The notes beneath the pieces were generated by a model, which saw nothing but the letters and a program-made list of their open reading frames with translations, did not search any database and was not told the DNA's origin. From NCBI RefSeq assembly GCF_963678635.1, contig NC_087063.1, positions 20,900,701-20,964,700 on the forward strand: a stretch of 64,000 nucleotides of DNA, read 5' to 3'. Positions 31,797 through 44,477 of this stretch are shown here, in pieces (positions within the stretch are counted from its first letter, which is position 1; each line of letters begins with the position of its first letter). Source of the stretch: Symsagittifera roscoffensis. Taxonomy: Eukaryota > Xenacoelomorpha > Acoela > Convolutidae. Made by a program: the position numbers and the translations under genes.

Positions 31797-33892
31797 CGTG
31801 GGCTAAAAAAATTATTATTTTGAGACTGAAAAGCGGTGGTATGGGGTTGTTCTATAATTTGTTCATAAGTATTTTCATCTTGTGAGTGGTGTGGCATTAT
31901 ATGTTGGATAGGACTTTGTGATATGGTTGGTCGAAAATTTTGATTATGTGTTATGGCTAAATTTCGAAAATTACGTGGGACTAGCGATAATGGATGGTTA
32001 TGTGGTAGGGGTGGTAACTGTGGTGCTGTTGGTGTTGTGTCTACATTGTTATGTTCTTCGTCGTATGTGTTCTGTCTTGTTGCTATTTTTGTGTTGTATT
32101 CTTTTATTTGTGCATCTAAAAGAATTTTGTTTATAGATGTAGAAAAGATTCCAAAAAATCCTGCAAATAGTATGCGTGCTACGCTTGCTTGTCTGTTTAC
32201 TTGTGTGTGTATAGCACATGTGTTGTAGATTCCTTTTAAAAGTGAAAAAAGAAATCCAATAAAGTTAAACATTGCGTATAAAATAGTCAATTTTTCTAAG
32301 ATGTAGTAGGGCCATCCTAGAAAATCAAGAATTTCATTTTTGAGTGTTACAAAGCTAAAAATATTGATGGGTGATATATCTTGGGGACGGTATTTTTCAC
32401 CGTTTAGATATATATAATCTTTAATGTCTTTAAAATATCCGCTATAGTCTTGCGTATAGATGTCTGCAAATCCTGCGGTTTCTGCAAGTTTGCGTAAGTT
32501 TTGGTCAATTGATTGTCTTTGTATTGTGTCCATTTGTGTTAATAATTCTTGGAATTGTTGTGTTCTAATGTGATGTTGAATATCTGATTTTGAGTATATT
32601 CCTATTGATTGTAAGTCTATATTTGGGTTTCGAGCAATAGCGCGAATGCTTTCTGGTGAAAATTTTTTGAGTGATTGCATTAATGTGGGATATGGGGTGA
32701 GAAGGTAATATTTATCTTCATCAGGGTTTAGTTGTACTACGTTGTGGCTATTTTCTGATCCACATGGGACTGCGGTATCCCAGAAATAGGTTCTTTGTGA
32801 AAGTGTGTCAACGAAATGTACTTTATTCTTATAAAAGATAGGGATTCTTTTATAGCATTGTTTATCTTCAAAAACGTATAGTGGTGATACTTTTTTAGTA
32901 CAAGTATAAAACCATAAGATGTTTCCTTCATAGTCTAAAAAATTTGATCTATTTCCTGATAGTAAATATCCTGCGTAGGGTATTTTCAATACTGCTAGTG
33001 CAAGTGATTGTAATATTTGTGTTCTTTCTAATTCGCATAGTTGGTGTAGTGTTTCTAATTCGGAGAGTGACATTTCTTGAAAAATTCGGCTAATCGTGTA
33101 GTCTAGTTTCATATCTAAGTGAATATCATAGTGGATATTACCAAAATATGTACTATTCATTAGTGATAGTTCTTGTAAACGTGTGCTTTGATCGTCTTGG
33201 GGCTTTAAATGTCCACCAGGTTGACCTGTATTCTTTTGAAAATTAACTGGTATATATGATGTTCCTTCATTTAGGGGATGACTTGTGGCGTATGGGTCGA
33301 CTTTTATTTTTCCAGTGGTCATGTCGAATCCATTTTCGTATTCAACTAATATTTCAGAGTATTGTGTTTTGTGAAGTGGGTTTCTGTATTTACATGCAAG
33401 TTCTGTTTCTTGATATATTTGAAAACGTGTTAATTTATTTTCTATATTATGAATGTTTCTAAAATTAGAACTAATTTTTCGTAATGGATTTACTTGTTCA
33501 TATGGTATTGATTGTATAAAATATTTTTCGTGAAATTTTATCATACGAGCGTGTATTTTTGCTATTTGAAATGTTGTACATGTGTCTTCGGGGAACCAAA
33601 CAATTGTTGCTTGTGTTCTTGTTGTAGGGTCGCAATAACCTTGGTCGTTTTTACAAAGTAATCTAATTCCTTGATAGATCATTGTGTTGTCTGATAAATC
33701 TCGTGTGAGTTGTATTTTTTCGAGTTGTATTTTCCAATCGAAAAACATGATCTCTTGGTATCCTTTGTTTTTTGTGTCTGCTTTGCAGTTTGATGGGTCA
33801 TTTATACCAATGTGTGGTATCCAGTGTTTATCGTGTATATCATAAGTTAATCGTCCGTGTGCGCCGTTATATGGGTATTTTTCATCTAGTTT
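31793..33892 (-). pseudogene. env: Envelope glycoprotein, distal part (element B), chuvirus-like
   Basis: The frame is open from 33892; the first ATG at 33748 gives 651 aa. It shares with A the cysteine positions, the CYKRIPIFYKNKVHF and YLLTPYP motifs, the paired C-terminal hydrophobic stretches and a long cytoplasmic-type tail. It is separated from its signal-peptide half by a frame change in an A-run near 33890. In A the same junction is broken by a different lesion, so the two breaks are independent and the parent gene was probably one frame of about 830 codons. The family call rests on recalled pattern. It is distinct in motif from baculovirus-F-type envelopes of gypsy errantiviruses and from phlebovirus-type envelopes of some nematode elements. 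Confidence 0.7.
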
Positions 33893-34412
33893 TTATATGT
33901 CCTTGATATCTTTCAAGTTCTGCTTGATGTACAGAATCCGAAAAAACTTGGAAATATACTAACTTTCTATCTGTGTTTTTATTTTTTGTGATGTTTAGTC
34001 GGAGTAACTCGTTTTTACAATCTTCGGGATTGAGATGTAAAAGTCGTTCTATATTACTCTGGTAGAATGATTCATGGTCAAGTCGGTTTTTATTTCCGTT
34101 TGAGACTTGTGAACAATGTACTTTCTTTTCAGAAAATGTTGCTGTGAATTTATATCCTATAACTGTAGTTGCTCGGGCTTTTGAATAAAGTGTTGCTTTT
34201 ACATTTGTAGTTTCTATGGCTTGGGGTTCTGTTTCGCATTGTGATACTTGATTTATTGCATACTTGTGTAGTGTTTTTTGTTCGTTTTCTTCACAATCGT
34301 AATGTGTTACTAATAAATCTTGGGGTCCTGTGCGGGGAGAAGGGTTTATGTTTTGATTTGAGATTACTAGAAAAAGGAGTTGGAGAAAAATTAATAATTT
34401 TAGAATATACAT
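33882..34412 (-). pseudogene. env: Envelope glycoprotein, signal-peptide half (element B)
   Basis: A 176-codon frame with an N-terminal signal peptide (MYILKLLIFLQLLFLVIS). The ATG is 13 bases inside the end of ORFX. It stops at 33882-33884 in a short reading past an A-run, where the rest of the glycoprotein lies in another frame. The residues before the break are conserved with A at about 95 percent. Confidence 0.65.
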
Positions 34413-35532
34413 GTGTATGATAATCCTGAGTATGGGTTATAAAATGTGATGTAACCAATTGTCTTTTTGGTATATCTGTCGTATTTATATATTACTTCAG
34501 TGGTTATAAATGGTGGTGGTAGTGATTGAGCTGTTAAGTTTGGTGGGTTTAATGGGTAGGGATGTTGAGTAATGTTGTTTAATTTAACTGTGATTTCAAA
34601 CTTTAATTGTAAACTGTTTTGTTGGAGTATTTGGATATTGTGATCACGGATATCGTCGTGAATGTCTTGCCGGTATTGTAATCTATTAAGTGCCCAGTTG
34701 TGAAGGCGATTACTTTCTAGATGTTTTCCAAATAATGGTGGAGGGGCTGTAAATGTATTCCAATATAGTCTTAAAGGGATATTTGTTGATGATTGTTCTC
34801 GATATCTGGCGTCGAGATTATTTGGAAAATTTAAGTTAAAAGGTGGTGGTGAAATCTGGCTTATTGATGGTGTTGATGGTAGTGATAATGTTTCTGGTAG
34901 TGATGAGGATGTTGTTGTATCCGTAGAAATATCTATTGGATCATTGACTAAATTTAGTTCACCTTGTGTGAATGAATGTGTTGTCCAATATGGTAGTCGT
35001 GATGCCTGGTTTGGGGGGTTAAAGGGATTTTCACGTATTTGTTCAGATGTTGGTGTTGAACCTAAGTAATCTGATGGTAGGCTTGAGGTGTTACGTTGTG
35101 AAAGAAGCGTAGGGGTTTCTGGTAATATACCAATGGGGTTTCTGGAGTGTTTTGTGATGGGGATTGAGGTATATCAAAATGAACTCGGGGAGTTTGAAAA
35201 TTTCTGTTTCGTCGAGGATGTATAATTTGTCTATTTATTTCGACTGTATTTTGGTTTTGACTAGGATTTCTTATTCTACTTAATTCTTGTGGTAGTGTTG
35301 GGTATAAGTTATATGTTGGTTCACTTAGAGGTGCTTGTCGTTGAACTGGTTCTAGTGGTTCTGATAAACGAGCGTGTCGTTCTTCAAAAGTGTATGGGTT
35401 ATCTTGAAAGGAAATTAGTGTAGATGTTTGAGGATTTTGGGTAGTTGAAGGTGTTGTTGGGTTATCTTGGGATGATGTCGGTGAAGACCGACTTTGTAAC
35501 TGTTGGGTAGCAATTTTTGATAGCTTTTTGGT
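34400..35532 (-). pseudogene. ORFX of element B, frameshifted
   Basis: It is the homologue of 5784-6923 in A. The frame opens after a stop at 35533-35535 and has no AUG. One T present in A at the TTTTCTGGAG position is missing here (about 35137-35142), breaking the frame in the middle; the downstream part then runs to a stop overlapping the envelope ATG. A two-base length difference at the 5' end puts the start out of frame with ORF5, unlike A. Confidence 0.6.
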
Positions 35533-35540
35533 CTATTCTT

Positions 35541-35729
35541 TTAGTGAAAAAGTTTATGTTTATTATAGTATTCTTCTAAGAAAAGAATTAGGAGGATTGT
35601 TGCTAGAGCGAATGTGATGATTGCTTTCTTTATACATTTGCATATGGTCAAAATGAGGGATGATAGAAATGTTATGAAAATTACAAATAGTAGAAAAATA
35701 TCAGTTCTACTGAAAATAGTTCGTATCAT
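35541..35729 (-). CDS. ORF5: small two-helix membrane protein
   Basis: A 62-codon frame with two hydrophobic segments, IFLLFVIFITFLSSLILTIC and a second around TFALATILLILFLEE, joined by a short basic loop (KCIKKA). This is the shape of a small viroporin-like or hairpin membrane protein; no sequence family is recognised. In A the homologue is broken but its ATG overlaps the ORF4 stop. Its stop codon directly precedes ORFX. Confidence 0.5.
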   Translation of the reverse strand: MIRTIFSRTDIFLLFVIFITFLSSLILTICKCIKKAIITFALATILLILFLEEYYNKHKLFH

Positions 35730-35765
35730 TTAGACAAGTTGTATAAATCGTACCTGTGGATATAA

Positions 35766-35957
35766 TCAAGGGTTTTTGAAAGTTGGAGAAATAGTTCGAA
35801 TATAGTGTAGAAAATTAAAAAAAATATTACAAAAAATGATTAAGATTATTAGAAAAGATTCAAGGATATCAAAAAGAAATATTATGAAAGTTTCAAGTAT
35901 CGTAAAAAATTGTTTGAGGTTTGTGATAATTTTAGTGACTGTTTGATAGAAGAGCAT
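35766..35957 (-). CDS. ORF4: small membrane protein of element B
   Basis: A 63-codon frame with a hydrophobic core (ETFIIFLFDILESFLIILII) matching ORF4 of A. The N terminus differs because of an upstream frame change, so the true start is unsure, and it ends 37 bases before ORF5 instead of overlapping it. Confidence 0.4.
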   Translation of the reverse strand: MLFYQTVTKIITNLKQFFTILETFIIFLFDILESFLIILIIFCNIFFNFLHYIRTISPTFKNP

Positions 35958-36551
35958 TTAAGAAATGACTTCGTGATCGAATATTTTTTGTTGTTTGGGG
36001 CAATTTTCAAGTGTGGTCGGATTATTTATTAGTTTTTTTGACAAGTGGGTTGAGTTTTGTAAAAAATTGTTGGGGGCAATTTTTATGGTGATCGGGAGGT
36101 CTTCTTTGTCTTTATTTTCATTTGTCAAATGATCTGGGGTATTTTTGAGATTTTTATACTTTAGGCTAAATAAAATGGTCGTTCTTTTACTTTAGGCTAA
36201 TTTAACATATTTGTTTGGGGGATATTTGAGGTCTGAGTTGGGGAAATATTGTTGATCTTTGGTTTATTAGATAAGGGAGGGTTATGATATTATGGTGATA
36301 TTTATTTTAGTTGTCAAGTTGGAGTGGTTTGCTTATTTTTGACCTGGAGGTCGTAAAGTTATAGTTATAGATATGCCTGGAGTTTAATATTTTTCGTCTA
36401 GTTGGTTTGTGTTAAAGTTATAGAAGGTGACGGACTGGATGAATCCTATTGGCCAATTTTGAACTAGAATCGCTGCGTGTTTGTCAGCATGTTATCTTGA
36501 AAAATGAAAGTGTAAAATGTTTCAGAGGTGCAAAGATTATTAAATGTAGAA
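35958..36551 (-). other. pol to ORF4 intergenic segment of element B
   Basis: Non-coding and similar to 7386-7933 of A, with the same paired TACTTTAGGCTAA motif. Nothing further is seen. Confidence 0.5.
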
Positions 36552-39500
36552 TTAAAGTTGTTTTTGAAATTCAACTTTCTTTAATATTTTAGATTGTGGG
36601 ATGAATAATTTATAATTTTTACGTGGTTGATTTCTAAGTCGTGAAGACTCTCTATGTTCTGATTTGTCGATTTGTTCTTGAGGTATTATTTGTTCTGTCA
36701 TTTTTCTATTTTTTCTTTCTTTTTGAGATGTATTTTGATCTAGATTTTTTGTATTGTTTTTTGTGGTGGTTGATTTTGTTATTTGGTTTTTGAGGTGAAA
36801 ATCTTTTTGTTCCTTCGTTGTATTTTCCGTATGTGGGTCATTTTGAATAACTTGTAAACCATTGTGTTTTTTATCTCTGTTTAAAATCCATTCGGTATGT
36901 GTACCGGAGGCTAATTTAAGAATTTGTGGGTGATGAAAATGATCTTCATCGTGTGTATGTAATGGTAGGTTATAACAAATTGAGTCTTTATTTGGTTGAA
37001 AATAACCTTGTGCGTTTTTATGAGAGTTTGCTGTAAACATTATTGGTTTGCGTGGCTTTTGGTTAAAAACCATTTCATATGGTGACATTCCTAAAGATGT
37101 CGTGATTTGTGAATTATATGCTAAGGGAAATAGTTTTACATCTGCTGACCATTCGGTATATCTTGTATCATTGCCATTGATGATACATCTGAGATATTCT
37201 TGTAATGAACGGTTCATACCTTCGACTAAGCCGTTTGTCCAAGGTGCGTGAGATGTACGTGGTTTGTGTTTGATGTTATATAGATGACATAGTGTGATGA
37301 TTTCATTATTTATGAATTCTGTACCGTTGTCTGTAACTAAAATTTCTGGTAGTCCGAATTTGGCTATCCAGTGTTCATAGAGTGTTGTGTAAGCGTAATA
37401 AGCGTTACAATGTGGTACTGGGTTAAGTGCTACATAATGTGTAAATGCGTCAACAATTACCATGATGTAGGAGTTTCCTTCTGATGAGGGTGAAATTGGT
37501 CCTTTAGTATCAAATGAGATACGATGGTTAAAGTACAAACTTTGTCCTTTAAAATCTTGTTTTTGTGCTATTTGTTTTTGATTTGGGTAAGGTTTATTTA
37601 GTTGACATACTATACAGTCATTGCATAGTACTTTTATCCAAATTGGTGCATTTGGGAAATAAAAGTTTTGTATAAAATTTGAATATGTTTTCTCTGATCC
37701 AGAGTGTCCTTTAATATTTTGTGTATGTGAAATATTAAAAGCTATGAGAATCATGCTTAAAGGGAGACAGGGAACTGTAGATTCATTTAGTTTGTATTCT
37801 AGAAGGTCTGTGTTTTCGTTAATTGTTGTATTATTGAATTTTCGAAAATATCGGAGGAGTGTTTTGTTTCCTAGAATAGTTGAATCTGCTTTGATAGGTT
37901 TAGTTTTATATTTGTGCCATGATTTCAGTTGTCGAATTACTGGGTCAAGGTTTTGATATTGTTTCAGTGTTGAAATTGTAATTGTTTCTGTTGGGGGGAG
38001 AAAAATGTTTTCAATTTCTAATTTAGATAAGGGTATTGTATCAAGTGGGTCATGGAGGTCAAAAACTTGATTTATTGTGTATTTTGAATCGTTTGTTTGT
38101 GGTCCTGATAAATTTATTTTATCAGTTAGGTTTTCTTTTTCAATTAGTGGAAAAAGGTCTTTCTTATGCGAGTGTTGTTTTACTCTTTTTTGTTGGGTGT
38201 TATTTTTTATCCATTGTGAATATGGGATTGGTTTAAAAGTTGATGTTCCAAGTAGATCAACTTCATAGTGATTATTTTGACAATCTAAATAAAGTGGGAA
38301 ATGTTGTAAATTATTTATTTGTGATTGTTCAAAGTCAGTTTTTACTGCATATTTGCATTCCAATCGGGGTGATGTTTCATTTTCTGCAAGGTAGAATTTT
38401 ATATTTTTGGGTAATTCAACTGTGGTTTTACGTGTAAGTAATTCCGGTGGCGTATTTCGACTTAAGGTGTCTGGTAATGCAAGATTTTTTCCTGCGGTCC
38501 AAACTATATGTAAGTTTGGGACATTCATTAAAATTAGTTGAAATCTATAAACTCGGTGGTTTGGATTAGACTTTTGTGTAAAAAGAAAGATGATTGGTTT
38601 ATGGTCTGTGAATAGAACTGTGGGATGTTTTGATCCAAGTATCAGAAATTCATATTCTGTTAGTGTATATATTATGGCTGTACATTCTCTCATTAGAGTT
38701 GAGAGTCGTAGCTCTGCTTGAGTGAATAATCGAGAATTTGCTGATATGAGGTTCATTTTATTTGTACCATTATGTGATTGTAATAATGCTGCGCCGATGC
38801 CAAAGTTCGAAGCATCGCACATTGCATAAAATGGTTGATTTGAATCTGGAATTGTGTTTGAAATTTGTTCAGTTAGAAGTTTTTTAATTTCTTCAAATCG
38901 TGCTTGATGTTCTGTATTCCATTCAAAATTATTTTGTTGTCTAAGTATATTATAGAATGGTCGTAGATATAATTGCATTTTATAAACATATTTGCTTAAA
39001 AAGTTTAGCATTCCATGGAATTCTTGGATTTTCTTTTTATTTGTTGGTGGTTGGAGTTTTTGAATAGCGTCTATACGTGATTTCAATGGAGTGATTGTTT
39101 TTCTTTCTATATTATGTCCTAAGAATTTAACTCTTGTCAAAAAGAAGTGTGATTTATCGGGGGCGGCCTTCAGATTTTCGTTCTGAAGTATTTGGTGATA
39201 TTGTTCTAAAACATTGAACATTTCCTCTTTTGTCTGTGATTGCATAAAAACATCGTCTAAATAGGTGATTGCGTTTTTCTTGAGTATTAGTGGTCGAAAA
39301 ATTTTGCTCATAAAAGCTGAAAATGCTGCTGGTCCTATGGATATTCCATAGAATAAGCGGTTGAATTCGTATTGTTGGTTTCCAATTACAAATTGTGTTA
39401 AACGTCGTGATTGTTCATCTAATGGAATTTGATTGTATGCACTATTCATATCTGCGGTTGTAAAATATTTTCCGTTTATTTTTGTTAAAATAACTTGTAT

Positions 39501-42437
39501 TGGTTCAATAGGCCAATTACACTTTGATTCATCTATGAGTGAGTTGAGGTATCTAGCATCGAGAACAATTTTTAATGATTCTCCTTTGGCTAGAATGATA
39601 ACAGGGTTGATAAATGTGTTGCCTTTTGGTTGTTCTTCTTTGTTTACTGGTGATATAATGTTGTATTGTTCTAAAATGTCGAGTAATCTGTTCACTTTAT
39701 CGTGTAAGTGAATTGGTACTTTACTTGCTCTTTGTTTTTTGAAAACTGCGTCTGGTTTTAATGGGAGATGTAGTGATGAGCTGATTTTGCCAACATCAAA
39801 TTTGGATGTTGCATAGACTGATGAATATTTAATTAGCTGTTTGGCTAATTTTTCAAATTCGTCTTGTGTTATTTGTGAATGTTGGAAATTAAACATTGTT
39901 AAAAATTTCTGTTGATTTTCTGTGTAGTTATTTATGTTGAATGTCGGTTTGAAATATGGGGTTTTTGTGAAATAATCCGTATTTCTGTTTTCGTTACTTA
40001 TTATATTATTTATAGATAATTCTTCATTAAGGATTGTGGATTGGCAAATATCTAGTAATTGGAGTATATTATTTACACGATATGCTTTTTCGTGTATTGG
40101 TGATATTGTAGCGTTGGTTTCGCAATAGCCTAAAAGTCCTAAAGGTAATGTTACTTGGTAAGGTGTATTGTTGTATACATGTAAGGAAAAAATATCTGAA
40201 TTCGAGTTTTTCAAATATTTTATTGATGAGATTGTGATTTTGAAAAACTTATGAATAGGTTTGAATTCAAAATCTGACATATAAAATTTTTGTTTGTTTT
40301 GTTTTTTATCATATTGGTGAACTTGTTTGATTGAAAAATTATAGATGTTTCCTGATAGTGGTTTCAAGTGTTTTCTTTGTTGGTTATATATTGGGTAAAA
40401 TTTTGAAAAGAATGGTGGTTGTTTATTTAATCTTTGAAAAAATGTTAGGGATGTGTCTTTTGTTTTTGTATATTTATCTTTGATTAATATTTTACTATTC
40501 AAGATGTTGATTGTTGGTATATATTTAGAGATAAATGGTATTCCAATGATATTATATTTAATATCAGTGATATGGAATATTTGTTTAAATGGTTTGGTTA
40601 AAATTTTGTTTTGCTCCATTGTTCTTGTGGGGAGAAGAAATAATTGAATTTTTCCGTAGTTTATTAATGTTGATCCTTGTGCTGTTGCTAGTTTGCTGGA
40701 GGTTTCAAGAGGTGTTAGCTTTGGGTGTAAGGTTTTTATTTCATTCCATGTGGGAATGTTTATTATATTTGATTCTGCTCCTGAATCAATTAAAAAATCA
40801 ATTTCAAGATCTGGTGGTTGAAATTCTTTGCTTCTTGGACTTTCTAAAAGAAATGGTATTGTCCAAATTTTTTCTTTGGGTTGTTCTTTTTGTATGTTTT
40901 GATAGATGTGATTTGTATTCAAGCATTTTGTTTTTTCGTTCTCATTGGGTTGATTTGTAGTGTTAATTTCATTAGTTTTTTGCGTCGTCGGTGTGGAATG
41001 GATGGGTTCGATATAATAATTGTGAAGGAGTTCTGATTGATTTTCATATATGTGTGATGAAAAAGGTTGTTCATATATAACAGGTTCATAGTCATTTTCG
41101 ACTTTTATCATATTGATGGAGAGAGTGTTTTCTGCATCGCTTTCTGAATCTGATGATCCACAGTTTATTTGATTGAGTTGTAACGTATCAGTTACTGTGT
41201 CATCAATACCTGGAGGGTCTGATGTTGTTTCTGGATTAGATTGTACTTGATTAATATGTCTTTGATGTTTAGGTGTACTACTTCTGTGGCGTTTATTAGA
41301 ATTATTATAGTTATTATTATTCCGGTGTGGTGATTGGGAATAATTTCTATAACGATTATTATAACTTGAGTGTCGATTTTGTGAATTATTTCGCGATCTA
41401 TTTTGGTAATTATTGTTTGGTCTGTTATAGTTCGATCTATTATATGAATTATTCCTTGATTGATTGTTCGGGTAATTCTGGTTTCGGTTGTTTGAATAAC
41501 TTCTATTCCGATTATTGGAGTAGTTTCTATTCCTATTGTATGATGAATTTCGTGAGTGATTGTTTGGATAGTAATTATTTCTTGATTGGGAATTAGATCT
41601 AGAAACAAATTGTTGTGTATTTGAATTTGATCTGGAATAGTTATTTCGACTATTTGGTCTATTGTAGTGATTTTGTGATGAATTTTGCGTGTTTCTTCGT
41701 TCTGGTGATCTTCCTCTATAACTTGAGTTATATGGTGATTGATTTCTTGTATAATTTGTATTGTTCGGGAGTGGTTTTCCTGAACTGTTGTTGCTGTAGA
41801 CAGTTTTGTTCGGTAGATTTTGATCTTTTTTCATGTTTTGATAGAATGATTTATTTGGTTCTTTATATTTTTGAGGTTTATTTTGATTGTCTTGCTGTTT
41901 TTGTCTACATTCAGAAATACTATGTCCGTATCGTCGGCAATAATTACACTATTTTTTGAAGGATGGTTTGCCTTTAAAGTTTGGGTGTTTTTCGTAAATA
42001 TTGAGTATTTCAGTGATTTTTTCAACGAGGTCTGTATCTGATTCCTGTATATTGTTTATATTTGTGGAAGCTGTTTCAATTCTGTTAACGTATTGTAATT
42101 TCAGATTTTCCGTTTCTTCGAGTTTCATTGTGATTTCTGCTTGTTCTAGTTTGTCTACTAGTTTTCGAAAATCTAAATCGGGTTCTCGAATTGAAGAAGG
42201 ATGGGATGCTCTCTTTTTTATTGCTATTTTTCTTAATTGCGGTGTTAAGGTCATCATTAAGATTTCTGTCATCTTTGTGTTTTTATAGTCGTGTGTATTT
42301 AATGAATATGCTTTTCGAACTAGTGTTTCGATGCGTACTGCTAATTGCTTGATGGTTTCGTTTGGTAATCTGCGAATTTCATTACATAAAACTCTTTGTT
42401 GTTGTTTGTTTCTTTCGGAGTCAAACATTTTTGAAAA
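36552..42437 (-). pseudogene. pol: Capsid C-terminus, NC, protease, RT, RNase H and integrase of element B
   Basis: This frame follows the in-frame TAG at 42438-42440. It is interrupted only by TAG at 41949-41951 (TGG in A), immediately before the CCHC knuckle CNYC-RRYGH-SISEC, then open for 1760 codons from the ATG at 41834. Domains in order: Arg/Asn/Ser-rich NC, protease DSGAES, RT with TTADMNSAYNQ and YLDD, RNase H (CDASNFG, TDHKPI), integrase HHCC (GHSGSEKT, CNDCIVCQ) and D-D-E (SFDTKGP, VTDNGTEF, GLVEGMNRS). After RDKKHN, 107 residues present in A, including the GPY/F motif, are missing in frame (junction near 36860). The integrase is therefore likely inactive. Confidence 0.92.
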
Positions 42438-44477
42438 CTATTGTGTAAACCTTTTCCAATTTGATTTTATTTCTATAGGCAATACTGAAAACCATTTTTG
42501 GGCTGCGCCATCTAAAGTTGTTTGTATCAACGCTGTGCGTCGATGTATCCAGTTTTGATGTAGTGGCGTATTAATTGGTTCGGGTCCTATATTTAAAATT
42601 AAATTTGCTGTTACTGCATTTAAATAGTCTTCTACAGAATATTCAGGGTCTGTTCCTGTGAATACCATTAAAGGTTTATTTGATGTTATTGATGATCCAC
42701 CCATAAGGTATGGATTCATTGTCATTTGTAATGATTCTGCTGCATTTGGCATTTGAGAAAATTTTGAAAGTTGATTTCTTGTTATTTCGTGTTGTTGAAG
42801 ATAATATGGGAGTGGTATTTCATTTTGCATTTGTGTTGGTTGGTACGAGTTTGCAATCATTGGGTTTTGTTGCTGAATTGGTTGAAAAGATTGTGTATTA
42901 ATTGGGTTTTGTTGCTGAATTGATTGTTGATTTTGTGTATCTATCGGTTGTGGAGAAAAAATTCTATGATTTGTATGTGGTTTCTGTACTCCTTGTCCAC
43001 GATATTCTTGATTATAGGGTGCAAATATATCTGGTTGTAAGAAATCATCATCTGAGGATAAGTAATCCATTTGATAAGATGTTTGTTTTTTATTTTTATT
43101 TTGTTGAAAAAATGGATCGTTTTCACTACGATCCTGTGGAGGATGTAAATTTGTTTGGAAATTTACTGAATTAGGTTGTGCTATTGGGTTATCCCAGTTT
43201 CGAGATCTTGTATAATTACTAAAAATTTTTCGTGGTTGATAATTTGTTTTTGATGGATGTGTGTAATTATAATTATGGTCTGCAAAATTGTTTCTAGTGA
43301 ACGTTTTGCGTGTTTTTGGCGGTATTGTCATGGGTCTGTATGTTTGGTAATCCATGTGTGAATATTTTGGGGCAACCGAAGGTTTAACGGTTGATTGTAA
43401 GGTTACCTGTGTTTGTGAAGGGTTTGTATTTCTTGGTGTTGTTAAGTTGGGACGTATTGGTGAAATACTTTGTTGTGTAGTTGTTGTGTGTACGATTTCT
43501 TCATTTATGAAGTGTGATGGTGTCTGGATATCTTGTTGAGTAAGATTCCTAGTTCCATTGGGGTTTTCATTGTGTATGACTGTAGAGTTTAAACTATTAT
43601 TTTGCATATCGGGTAAAAATGTATTATAGTTTAATGGTGTTGCATCAATGGTTAATGGTATTACTCTTACATAATCTCTTACATAAGATATTGTACTTAT
43701 TGCTTGACTTGAGATTGATTGTGGGAAGTTTATGAATGCGGGATGAGACCATTCGGGGTCCCAAACATAGTCTGATTGTTCTGTGATGGCAGTATCATCG
43801 TTTGAGTTTTGGGGTCTAAAATTTTTTCTTGCTTGTGAAATTAAATCAATATTATGTGTGAAATAATCTATTATGAACCATGCCAAAATTTTTTGTAAGT
43901 CGTGTTTTGTATGTTGTGAAACTTCATCTTTCGTGAAATTTTCTTTAATTATATTTAGAAAACTAGAGAGTAGTGTGATTTCATGTCGTACTCTTATATG
44001 TTTAGATGTTTCTGTCGGTGAGACATTTGGTATCTGGATTTCGTTTTCTAATATCGATATATAACTATATATTATCGCAAAAACTTCATTGGTGAATATG
44101 GAGTTTGCTCTTTGTGAGTTATGATATTGGATGCTTTTTATATAATCTGAGAATACTTTTGAAAATTCTAAATCAAGGTCGTCTGTTTGAATTATATATT
44201 TATTGTGATTCTGATTTGGTGAGTTGAATTCTATGGAGTAGATTCCGTATTGTTGTGTTAGGTTACATATATCTTTTAGATAGTGGTCGATAATTTGTCT
44301 TTTGATTTTTACATCTGGGAACTCTGTTTTACATGGACTGATTCCGGGTTCAAACAAATTTAAGAGTAAATTTTTGCAAAATATATGCTGTCCTCTATCA
44401 GTGGTTGCATCTACGATAAAGGGGAAGATATCATCATCATCTGGACTTTCTTCACCTGGGGTGTGCGTTGAGCTCAT
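42438..44477 (-). CDS. gag: Gag of element B, N-terminal region plus the first half of the capsid domain
   Basis: A 679-codon frame homologous to 14145-16187 of A, with the same acidic start, unrecognised helical N-terminal ~230 residues, Gln/Asn/Pro-rich linker and a partial capsid domain ending NWKRFTQ. The stop is TAG at the codon where A has TAA, and the capsid continues in the same frame after it. It overlaps ORF0 by 26 bases. Probably the particle-forming protein, with a longer form made by readthrough if the stop is functional. Confidence 0.85.
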   Translation of the reverse strand: MSSTHTPGEESPDDDDIFPFIVDATTDRGQHIFCKNLLLNLFEPGISPCKTEFPDVKIKRQIIDHYLKDICNLTQQYGIYSIEFNSPNQNHNKYIIQTDDLDLEFSKVFSDYIKSIQYHNSQRANSIFTNEVFAIIYSYISILENEIQIPNVSPTETSKHIRVRHEITLLSSFLNIIKENFTKDEVSQHTKHDLQKILAWFIIDYFTHNIDLISQARKNFRPQNSNDDTAITEQSDYVWDPEWSHPAFINFPQSISSQAISTISYVRDYVRVIPLTIDATPLNYNTFLPDMQNNSLNSTVIHNENPNGTRNLTQQDIQTPSHFINEEIVHTTTTQQSISPIRPNLTTPRNTNPSQTQVTLQSTVKPSVAPKYSHMDYQTYRPMTIPPKTRKTFTRNNFADHNYNYTHPSKTNYQPRKIFSNYTRSRNWDNPIAQPNSVNFQTNLHPPQDRSENDPFFQQNKNKKQTSYQMDYLSSDDDFLQPDIFAPYNQEYRGQGVQKPHTNHRIFSPQPIDTQNQQSIQQQNPINTQSFQPIQQQNPMIANSYQPTQMQNEIPLPYYLQQHEITRNQLSKFSQMPNAAESLQMTMNPYLMGGSSITSNKPLMVFTGTDPEYSVEDYLNAVTANLILNIGPEPINTPLHQNWIHRRTALIQTTLDGAAQKWFSVLPIEIKSNWKRFTQ

